Below, in pieces: positions 49,361 to 56,483 of a stretch of DNA of 64,000 nt. Every line of letters begins with the position of its first letter. The first letter of the stretch is position 1. The position numbers were made by a program, and so were the translations under genes. The notes under the pieces are model-generated. The model saw only the letters and a program-made list of their open reading frames with translations, was not told where the DNA came from and made no database searches. The DNA is taken from NCBI GenBank assembly GCA_964414785.1, contig CAYPXZ010000001.1, positions 124,001 through 188,000 of the forward strand, written 5' to 3'. This DNA comes from Palsa-1447 sp964414785 (lineage in GTDB: Bacteria; Verrucomicrobiota; Verrucomicrobiia; Opitutales; Opitutaceae).

Positions 49361-50050
49361 CTAACGCTGCCCGTAGTAGGCGCCGGCTCCGTGCTTGCGC
49401 CGAAAATGCCGGTCAAGGAGGGCCGCCGGGAATGCCCTGGCGCCCGGCCGGAGCCCGAGGGTCGCCAGGGCGAGCGTCGCGCACAGTTCCAGGGCGACCG
49501 CGTACTCGACGGCCTCGGCGGCCGTGTGCCCCCAGGTGAAGGGCCCGTGCCGGAAGACAAGGACCGCGGGAATCTCCTCGGGATCAAGTTTCGCGAACCG
49601 CTCGGCGATCACGCGCCCGGTCTCAAGCTCGTAGTCGCCGCGGATCTCGGAGCGGGTCAATTCGCGGGTGACCGGGACCGGCCCGTTGAAGAAGTCGGAG
49701 TGGGTCGTGCCGAGGACCGGCAGGGGCAGGCCCGCCTGCGCGAAGGACGTGGCGTGGACCGAGTGGGTGTGGACGACCCCGCCCGCGTGGGGAAACCTCC
49801 TGTAGAGCTCCAGGTGGGTGGGGGTGTCCGAGGAGGGCCTCAGCCCTCCCTCGACCTTCTTGCCCCCAAGGTCGACGAGGACCATGTCCGCCGGCCGCAG
49901 CCGGTCATAGCCGACCCCGCTCGGCTTGATCGCGATGATGCCCCGCTTGCGGTCGACGGCGCTCGCGTTGCCGAAGTTGAGGTGGACGAGCCCGTGCGCG
50001 GGCAGCTCCATGTTGGCCTCGTAGGCCTCGCGCTTGAGTTCGGTCAGCAT
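49361..50050 (-). CDS. araD: L-ribulose-5-phosphate 4-epimerase
   Basis: AraD converts L-ribulose 5-phosphate to D-xylulose 5-phosphate, the last step of bacterial L-arabinose catabolism. The 229-residue protein has the class II aldolase/epimerase fold: HGLVHLNFGNASAVDR, IKPSGVGYD, the zinc-binding HTHSVHATSFAQAGLPLP and the later HGPFTWG with the third metal His. It follows araA by 24 bases in the araB-araA-araD operon. Its stop codon lies in the palindrome AGCCCGGGCT (49353-49362) shared with the end of the helicase gene. Confidence 0.95.
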   Translation of the reverse strand: MLTELKREAYEANMELPAHGLVHLNFGNASAVDRKRGIIAIKPSGVGYDRLRPADMVLVDLGGKKVEGGLRPSSDTPTHLELYRRFPHAGGVVHTHSVHATSFAQAGLPLPVLGTTHSDFFNGPVPVTRELTRSEIRGDYELETGRVIAERFAKLDPEEIPAVLVFRHGPFTWGHTAAEAVEYAVALELCATLALATLGLRPGARAFPAALLDRHFRRKHGAGAYYGQR

Positions 50051-50074
50051 GGTCGGTTGGGCCGCAATTGAGAG

Positions 50075-51583
50075 TCAGGCGCGCGGACCCGCAAGGTGAT
50101 AGTACGCCTCGTTCCAGCGCAGCTCCTTCTCCAGCTCGGCGAGCCTCGTGTCCTTGTCGATCACGACCACCTCGACCCCCGCTATCTCGGCGAAGTCCCG
50201 CAGGTGCTCCGTCGTCACGGAGTAGCTGAACGCCGTGTGGTGGGCCCCGCCGGCCCGTATCCATGCGCCGCACGCCGTCTTGAAGTCGGGCCGGCATTTC
50301 CAGACGGCCCTGGCGACCGGCAGCTTCGGCAGGGGCTCTGGGGGCTCGACGACGTCGACCTCGTTGACGATCAGCCTGAACCGGTTCCCGAGGTCTATCA
50401 GGGAGGCGTTGAGGGCCGGCCCGGCGGGGGCGCCGAAGACGAGGCGCGCCGGGTCGTCCTTGCCCCCAATCCCGAGGGGGTGGATCTCGAGCGACGGCTT
50501 TCCCGACGCGATCGACTCGCAGATCTCGAGCATGTGCGCGCCCAGGACAAGGCTGCCCGAGGGGTTCAGGTGGTAGGTGTAGTCCTCCATGAACGACGTG
50601 CCCCCCTTGAGCCCGTCGCCGATCACCTTCATCATGCGCAACAGGGCGCACGTCTTCCAGTCGCCCTCGGCCCCGAAGCCGTAGCCGTCGGCCATGAGGC
50701 GCTGGACCGCCAGTCCGGGAAGCTGGCTAAGGCCGTGCAGGTCCTCGAAGGTCGTCGTGAACCCCTTGAACCCGCCCTTCTCGAGGAAGGACCGAAGTCC
50801 GAGCTCGATCCGCGCGGCGTCGCGAAGCGAGTGGTGGCGCTGTCCGCCGCGCCGAAGGGAGGGCGCGACCACGTAGCGCTCGGCGTACTCGGCGCAAAGG
50901 CGGCTCACCTTCGACTCGGCCACCTTCTCGACCTCGCTCACGAGGTCGCCGACCCCGTAGCCGTCGACCTGGTAGCCGAAGCGCGTCTCCGCCGAGACCT
51001 TGTCGCCCTCCGTCACCCCGACGCGGCGCATGTTGTCGCCGAACCTCGCGAAGCGGGCCCCCTGCATGTCCTGCCATCCGCGCACGACCCGCATCCAGGC
51101 GCACAGGCGGTCCGTGACCTCCGGGTCCTGCCAGTGCCCGACGATGATCTTCCTCGCCAGGCGCATGCGCGCGTGGAGGAACCCGGCCTCGCGGTCGCCG
51201 TGGGCGGCCTGGTTGAGGTTCATGAAGTCCATGTCGATGTCCGCCCACGGCAGGTCCCTGTTGAACTGCGTGTGCAGGTGGGCGAAGGGCTTGCGCAGGC
51301 TGGAGAGCCCGGCGATCCACATCCGGGAGGGGGAGAAGGTGTGCATCCAGAGGACGACCCCGGCGCACGCGGGGGACTGGTTGGCTTCCAGGCAGAGCGC
51401 CTTGACGGCCTCGGAGCTCGTCAGGACCGACTTGAACACGAGCGGGTAGGGGATTCCCGCGGTTGTGTTGAGCGCCCTGGCGATCGTCCTCGAGTTGTCC
51501 GCCACGAGCTTCAGGGGGCCCGGCCCGTAGAGTTCCTGGGAGCCCGTGACGAGCCAGACCTCGCAGTTGGATGTGTTCTTCAT
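50075..51583 (-). CDS. araA: L-arabinose isomerase
   Basis: AraA isomerises L-arabinose to L-ribulose. The 502-residue protein has normal family length and the manganese-binding motifs: Glu in GYGFGAEGDWKTCALLR, Glu in GTSFMEDYTYHLNPSG, His in VLGAHMLEICESIA and His in AGGAHHTAFSYS. The amino terminus CEVWLVTGSQELYGP is canonical. It is 13 bases after araB and 24 before araD. Regulation is unknown; no AraR or AraC gene is in the window. Confidence 0.97.
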   Translation of the reverse strand: MKNTSNCEVWLVTGSQELYGPGPLKLVADNSRTIARALNTTAGIPYPLVFKSVLTSSEAVKALCLEANQSPACAGVVLWMHTFSPSRMWIAGLSSLRKPFAHLHTQFNRDLPWADIDMDFMNLNQAAHGDREAGFLHARMRLARKIIVGHWQDPEVTDRLCAWMRVVRGWQDMQGARFARFGDNMRRVGVTEGDKVSAETRFGYQVDGYGVGDLVSEVEKVAESKVSRLCAEYAERYVVAPSLRRGGQRHHSLRDAARIELGLRSFLEKGGFKGFTTTFEDLHGLSQLPGLAVQRLMADGYGFGAEGDWKTCALLRMMKVIGDGLKGGTSFMEDYTYHLNPSGSLVLGAHMLEICESIASGKPSLEIHPLGIGGKDDPARLVFGAPAGPALNASLIDLGNRFRLIVNEVDVVEPPEPLPKLPVARAVWKCRPDFKTACGAWIRAGGAHHTAFSYSVTTEHLRDFAEIAGVEVVVIDKDTRLAELEKELRWNEAYYHLAGPRA

Positions 51584-51596
51584 GAGGGTGTTCGGG

Positions 51597-53264
51597 CTAT
51601 TCGCCGCGGGCCGCGGCCCGGATGTCGAGGAGCCCCTTCATCACGCCGGGGAAGTCCGCCCTCCCGCGGACCCCGCCGAAGCCGTCGTGGAGGGTGCGGT
51701 AGTGGCCGTAGAGGCGGTCGTAGGTCCTCTTACTCGCGGCGTCGGGCCGGTAGGATTCCTTCCGAAGGCCCGCCATGGCGCGCTGGGCCGAGGGGAAATC
51801 CCGGTGGGCGCCGGCGAGGACCGCGGCGCTCATCGCCGCCCCGAGGGCGCACGCCTGGTTCGAGCTCGCGACGTGCAGCGTGCACCCGGTCACGTCCGCG
51901 TAGATCTGCATGAGCAGCGGGTTCTTCTCGGCGATGCCCCCGGCGCAGACGATCCGTCGGATCGGCACCCCGTACTTCCGGATCCGCTCGATGATCATGC
52001 GGGCGCCGAAGGCCGTGGCCTCGATCAGGCAGCGGTAGATGTCGGCCTGGGTCGTGTGCAACGAGCAGCCGACGATCAGGCCCGAAAGCCGCGGGTCCAC
52101 GAGGACCGTGCGGTTTCCGTTGTGCCAGTCGAGTGCCAGGAGGCCGCTCTCCCCGGGCTTCTGGCGCGAGGCCTCCGCGGCCAGCCTCGAGTGCAGCGCC
52201 GCGCTGCCGCCGCAGACCGTCTCGGTCCACCACTTGAAGATGTCGCCCACGGCGGACTGCCCGGCCTCGATGCCGTAGTAGCCGGGGAGGATGGCGCCCG
52301 GGACGATGCCGCAGATCCCGGGGATGTCCGGGACCTTCTTTCGGGACGACACGACGGCGCAGTCGCAGGTCGACGTGCCGATCACCTTGACCAGGGTGCC
52401 CTCCCTGATGCCGCAGGCGATCGCCCCGTAGTGGACGTCAAATTCGCCGATCGCGATCGGGATGCCGGCGGGGATGCCGAGCCTCTTGGCCCACTTGGGG
52501 CTGAGCGCCCCGGCCGCGGCCGTGGCGTCGTGGGCCTTCGCGTAGAGTCGGTCCCGCAGGCCGGCCAGCCTGGGATCGAGCGCGGAAAGGAACCTCTTGT
52601 CGGGGAGCCCGCCCCACTCGTCGCTGTAGAGGGCCTTGTGCCCCGCGGCGCAGATGCCGCGCACGACCTTTGTCGGGTCCGAGACGCCGGCGAGCGTCGC
52701 GGGAATCCAGTCCGAGAGCTCCACCCACGAGTACGCCGCCCTGAAGACGGCGGGGTCGACCTTGAGGCAGTGCCAGATCTTCGACCAGAACCACTCCGAC
52801 GAGTACCGGTTGCCGCATTTTGCGATGTATTCGGGGCGCATCCGTGCGGCGACCTCGTTGATTCGCGCCGCCTCCCTCCAGCCCGTGTGGTCCTTCCAGA
52901 GCCAGCACTGCGCCGAAAGGTTCCTGCGCCATCGCCCGTCCATGGCGAGCGCCCTGTTCCTTCGGTCGACGGGGATGGGGCTCGAGCCGGTCGTGTCGAC
53001 ACCGATGCCGACGATCTTTCCCGGTGAGAAGCCGCGCGCGCGCCCCGCCGCCTCGAGGGCCCCCCTGACGCTTTCCTGCAGGGCGGCAAGGTAGTCCCCG
53101 GGGTGCTGGCGCGCCAGGTTTGCATCCCTCTTGTCGAGCAGGACGCCGTCAGTCCCGCTCCGGTATCCGGCGACGAAGCTCCCTATCTCGGCCCCGTCCC
53201 GGCAGCGCACGACCAGGGCGCGCGCTGAGTTGGTGCCGAAGTCAATTCCGAGGGTAAATGCCAT
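51597..53264 (-). CDS. araB: Ribulokinase
   Basis: AraB phosphorylates L-ribulose to L-ribulose 5-phosphate using ATP. The 555-residue protein is a FGGY-family kinase with the phosphate-binding IDFGTNSARALVVRCRDG at the amino terminus and a carboxy-terminal GGIAEKNPLLMQIYADVTG segment; DVHYGAIACG and KVIGTSTCDCAVV are also typical of ribulokinases. It is first in araB-araA-araD and is divergent, across about 160 bases, from the sodium/sugar symporter, so one regulatory region should serve both. Confidence 0.95.
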   Translation of the reverse strand: MAFTLGIDFGTNSARALVVRCRDGAEIGSFVAGYRSGTDGVLLDKRDANLARQHPGDYLAALQESVRGALEAAGRARGFSPGKIVGIGVDTTGSSPIPVDRRNRALAMDGRWRRNLSAQCWLWKDHTGWREAARINEVAARMRPEYIAKCGNRYSSEWFWSKIWHCLKVDPAVFRAAYSWVELSDWIPATLAGVSDPTKVVRGICAAGHKALYSDEWGGLPDKRFLSALDPRLAGLRDRLYAKAHDATAAAGALSPKWAKRLGIPAGIPIAIGEFDVHYGAIACGIREGTLVKVIGTSTCDCAVVSSRKKVPDIPGICGIVPGAILPGYYGIEAGQSAVGDIFKWWTETVCGGSAALHSRLAAEASRQKPGESGLLALDWHNGNRTVLVDPRLSGLIVGCSLHTTQADIYRCLIEATAFGARMIIERIRKYGVPIRRIVCAGGIAEKNPLLMQIYADVTGCTLHVASSNQACALGAAMSAAVLAGAHRDFPSAQRAMAGLRKESYRPDAASKRTYDRLYGHYRTLHDGFGGVRGRADFPGVMKGLLDIRAAARGE

Positions 53265-53423
53265 GGGGGTGGGGTGACCGCCGGCGATCCTAGGCGGCAG
53301 GTCCCCGGAGACGATCCTGAGTTGACTGGACGGTAAAGTGAACCGAAGGTCGCAACCCCACGCCGCCGGTTCCTACCTTCTCCCGGCCCCGTAACAGATA
53401 ACCCCGTCTGCTCCCCAAAAGCC
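53265..53423. promoter_or_regulatory. Divergent araB / symporter intergenic region
   Basis: These 159 bases must hold promoters in both directions. TTGACT at 53322-53327 is a plausible plus-strand -35 box, but no good -10 lies at the right distance. No clear operator dyad was recognised. Confidence 0.35.
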
Positions 53424-55226
53424 ATGGCTACGTCCTCCACCACGCTCACGCCCATCGACTGGCTCGCGATCGCGCTGTATTTCGGCCTCCTCCTGGGCGT
53501 CGCGGCGTGGGTCGTCCGCAAGAACAAGGATACCGCGACGGACTACTTCCTGGCGGGGCGAAACCTGGGGTGGTGGGTCATCGGGGCCTCGATCTTCGCC
53601 TCGAACATAGGCTCGGAGCATATCGTGGGCCTTGCGGGCTCGGGCGCCTCGGACGGCGTCGCCCTCGCGCACTATGAGCTGCACGCCTGGTGCCTGCTGG
53701 TGCTCGCCTGGGTCTTCGTCCCCTTCTACTCGAGGGCGCTTGTCTTCACGATGCCCGAGTTCCTCGAGCGCAGGTTCAGCTCGGGCTCGCGCTACGTCCT
53801 GTCGGTGGTCTCGATCATCACCTTCATCGTCTCCAAGATCGCGGTGGGGATCTTCGCGGGAGGGGTCGTTTTCGCGACGCTCCTGCCCGAGGTGCACCTG
53901 ACTCTCGGCGGCTCGACGATCAACAGCTTCTGGATCGGTTCGGTCGCGGTGATCGTCCTGACGGGACTCTACACGATGCTCGGCGGAATGCGCGCGGTGG
54001 TCTACAACGACGCCGTCCAGGTCGTGGTCCTGATCGGCGGCTCCGCCTGCCTCACCTTCTACGGCCTGCACCGCCTCGGGGGCTGGGGCGAATTGCGGCA
54101 CTTCTGCGGCTCGGAGATGTTCAACCTGTGGAAGCCGATCACGCCGGCCGGGGTCCAGGCGACCTGGGCCCCCGTCCTCGAGACCAACGCGGCCGGCGGG
54201 ATCGTCAGGCAGGCCTGGTACTTCAACGACAAGTTCCCCTGGCCCGGCATGCTGATCTGCGCGCCGATCATCGGGCTCTGGTACTGGTGCACCGACCAGT
54301 ACATCGTCCAGAGGGCGCTCGGCGCGCCGAACGAGACGATCGCCCGCCGGGGCAGCATCTTCGCGGCCTTCCTGAAGCTGTTCCCCGTTTACCTCTTCAT
54401 CATCCCCGGGCTCATCTGCTTCGCCCTCGCAAAGAGCGGCAAGCTGCCGGAGCTCGCCTCGATGGTAGGGGCCGACGGCAAGCCCGTCGCGTCCGAGGCG
54501 CAGGCGGCATTCCCTCTGATGGTGAAGTTCCTCCTGCCCCCGGGCCTGCGCGGCATCGTCGTGGCGGGGCTCCTCTCGGCGCTCATGGGGTCGCTCGCCG
54601 GCGTCTTCAACGCCTGCTCGACGCTCTTCACGGTCGACATCTACCAGAAGCTGCGGCCCGCCGCCTCCCAGCATGAGCTCGTCAGGATGGGCCGGATAGC
54701 GACGGGAGTCATGATCGTCGTCGCGCTCGCTTGGATTCCGGTGATCCAGGGCGCGCACGGCCTCTACGACTACCTCCAGTCCGTCCAGGGATACCTGGCC
54801 CCTCCGATCTTCGTCGTCTTCTTCTTCGGCGTCTTCTGGAAACGGCTCAACGCCCAGGGCTGCCTCTGGGCGATGGTCGTCGGCTTCGTGATCGGGGGCT
54901 TCCGCATGATCGTGGACACCCTCAGGACCATGAAGGTGCCGGGCCTTGAGAACGGCTACGACCACGGCTCGTTCTTCTGGGTCGTCAACAACATCAACTT
55001 CCAGTACTTCAGCGTCCTCATCACGGTCGTCTCCGCCATCGTGATGGTGGTCGTCAGCTACATGACCGCGACCCCGGACTATGTGAGGATGAAGAGCCTG
55101 ACCTTCGCTACGGCGTCGGACGAGGATCGCGCCCGGACCCGGTCCAGCTGGGACAAGAAGGACGTCGTGTTCTCCTGCTTCATCATGGCCTGCATCATCG
55201 CGGCCTATGTCTATTTCTCCGGCTGA
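53424..55226 (+). CDS. Sodium/sugar symporter (SSS family, SglT-like)
   Basis: The 600-residue transporter has about 14 hydrophobic segments and SSS-family motifs: DYFLAGRNLGWWVIGASIFA, SNIGSEHIVGLAGSGASDGV, and the WYWCTDQYIVQRALGAPNE segment of the sodium/galactose type. It probably imports galactose, arabinose or a glycoside with sodium. It starts a plus-strand block with galM and a GH2 beta-galactosidase and is divergent from araBAD. Arabinose or galactose as substrate is inferred from context only. Confidence 0.9.
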   Translation: MATSSTTLTPIDWLAIALYFGLLLGVAAWVVRKNKDTATDYFLAGRNLGWWVIGASIFASNIGSEHIVGLAGSGASDGVALAHYELHAWCLLVLAWVFVPFYSRALVFTMPEFLERRFSSGSRYVLSVVSIITFIVSKIAVGIFAGGVVFATLLPEVHLTLGGSTINSFWIGSVAVIVLTGLYTMLGGMRAVVYNDAVQVVVLIGGSACLTFYGLHRLGGWGELRHFCGSEMFNLWKPITPAGVQATWAPVLETNAAGGIVRQAWYFNDKFPWPGMLICAPIIGLWYWCTDQYIVQRALGAPNETIARRGSIFAAFLKLFPVYLFIIPGLICFALAKSGKLPELASMVGADGKPVASEAQAAFPLMVKFLLPPGLRGIVVAGLLSALMGSLAGVFNACSTLFTVDIYQKLRPAASQHELVRMGRIATGVMIVVALAWIPVIQGAHGLYDYLQSVQGYLAPPIFVVFFFGVFWKRLNAQGCLWAMVVGFVIGGFRMIVDTLRTMKVPGLENGYDHGSFFWVVNNINFQYFSVLITVVSAIVMVVVSYMTATPDYVRMKSLTFATASDEDRARTRSSWDKKDVVFSCFIMACIIAAYVYFSG

Positions 55227-55265
55227 CGCCGGCAGGATCCCCCTTTCTCAAACCCCGGTCTCCCC

Positions 55266-56372
55266 ATGAACTCCAATCGACTCTGCATCCTGGCCGCCGC
55301 ATTTGGCCTCTCCGCCGCCGCCGGCTTCTCGAAGGTAGACAAGCTCCCATTCGGCCAGGCGGGCGGCGTGGCCGTAGAGCAATATGTTCTGAAGAACCGC
55401 TCGGGGATGACGGCGAAGATCATGACGTACGGGGCGACCGTGACGGAGCTGGACACGCCGGACCGCGACGGGAAGCTCGACGACGTCGTCCTCGGTTTCG
55501 ACAGCCTGGAGGGCTACCTCGGCAAGGAGCCGTTCTTCGGCGCCACGGTGGGGCGGGTCGGCAACCGAATCGCCAAGGGGCATTTCACCCTGGACGGTCA
55601 CACCTATACCCTGGCCACGAACGACGGCCCGAACCACCTGCACGGCGGACTAAGGGGCTTTGACAAGGTCGTATGGACCGCCGAGGTCCTCCCCGGTGAC
55701 GCCCCCTCGGTCCGGTTCAGCTACCGGAGCAGGGATGGCGAGGAGGGCTACCCCGGGAACCTGGATGTCTCCGTCGTCTTCACGGTCAGCGACTCCAACG
55801 AGCTCCGCATTGAGTACACGGTGACGACCGACAAGGACACGCCCGCCAACGTGACGAACCACAGCTATTTCAACCTCGGGGGTGCCGAGAAGGGCAGCAT
55901 CCTCGACCACGAAGTGACGCTCCATGCGGACCGGTTCACGCCCGTCGACTCCACCCTAATCCCGACGGGGGAGCTCAAGGCCGTCGCCGGTACCCCCATG
56001 GACTTCAGGAAGGCGACCCCGGTCGGCGAGCACCTGGCGGCGGTGGGCGGCAATCCCGTCGGCTATGACCACAACTTCGTCGTGAACGGCGGGGGCGGCT
56101 CGCTGGCCCCGGTCGCGACCGTCTACGACCCGAAGTCGGGCAGGGTGATGGAGGTCTCGTCGACCGAGCCCGGCGTGCAGTTCTACAGCGGCAATTTCCT
56201 CGACGGCACCCTCACCGGGAAGAAGGGGGTCGTCTACCGCCAGTACTGGGGCCTCTGCCTCGAGACGCAGCATTTTCCCGACTCGGTCAACCACCCGAAC
56301 TTTCCCTCCTACGTCCTGAAGGCCGGCGACACGTACCGCTCGACCACGATCTACGGGTTCTCCGCCCGGTAG
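55266..56372 (+). CDS. galM: Aldose 1-epimerase (secreted GalM)
   Basis: GalM interconverts the alpha and beta anomers of galactose and related aldoses. The 368-residue product has a signal peptide (SNRLCILAAAFGLSAAAGF) and the family motifs: VLGFDSLEGYLGKEPFFGAT, GRVGNRIAKGHFTLDGHTYT, NDGPNHLHGGLRGFDKVVW with catalytic His, and a Glu-containing LCLETQHFPDSVNHPNFPS. A signal peptide suggests that it acts outside the cytoplasm, beside the GH2 enzyme and sugar symporter. It follows the symporter by 39 bases. Confidence 0.95.
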   Translation: MNSNRLCILAAAFGLSAAAGFSKVDKLPFGQAGGVAVEQYVLKNRSGMTAKIMTYGATVTELDTPDRDGKLDDVVLGFDSLEGYLGKEPFFGATVGRVGNRIAKGHFTLDGHTYTLATNDGPNHLHGGLRGFDKVVWTAEVLPGDAPSVRFSYRSRDGEEGYPGNLDVSVVFTVSDSNELRIEYTVTTDKDTPANVTNHSYFNLGGAEKGSILDHEVTLHADRFTPVDSTLIPTGELKAVAGTPMDFRKATPVGEHLAAVGGNPVGYDHNFVVNGGGGSLAPVATVYDPKSGRVMEVSSTEPGVQFYSGNFLDGTLTGKKGVVYRQYWGLCLETQHFPDSVNHPNFPSYVLKAGDTYRSTTIYGFSAR

Positions 56373-56376
56373 GAGA

Positions 56377-56396
56377 CGGCCGGGTGCCACCGGCCG
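56377..56396 (+). terminator. Strong GC hairpin just after galM
   Basis: CGGCCGG (56377-56383) and CCGGCCG (56390-56396) form a 7-bp stem with a 6-base loop four bases after the galM stop. No T run follows, so it may be a partial terminator or an mRNA 3'-end stabiliser rather than a classical Rho-independent terminator. It lies in the 111-base gap before the GH2 gene. Confidence 0.45.
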
Positions 56397-56483
56397 GGCG
56401 CGGCCTAAATCCCCGCGGCCCAGATAGGAGTGCCTTGCAGCCGCCGTTCGATCCTGCCAAGATCACTCTCCCCACTCCCCACT

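Noticed and set aside
50096..51913. Long open frame (about 600 codons) on the plus strand opposite araA
   Set aside because: It is antisense to a highly conserved enzyme gene, has no recognisable product, is rich in Arg/Pro/Gly/Val and arises from the GC-rich codon pattern.
53373..54965. Long minus-strand open frame opposite the sodium/sugar symporter
   Set aside because: Shadow of the symporter gene; composition is highly charged (Asp/Arg/Glu/His) and unlike a real protein.
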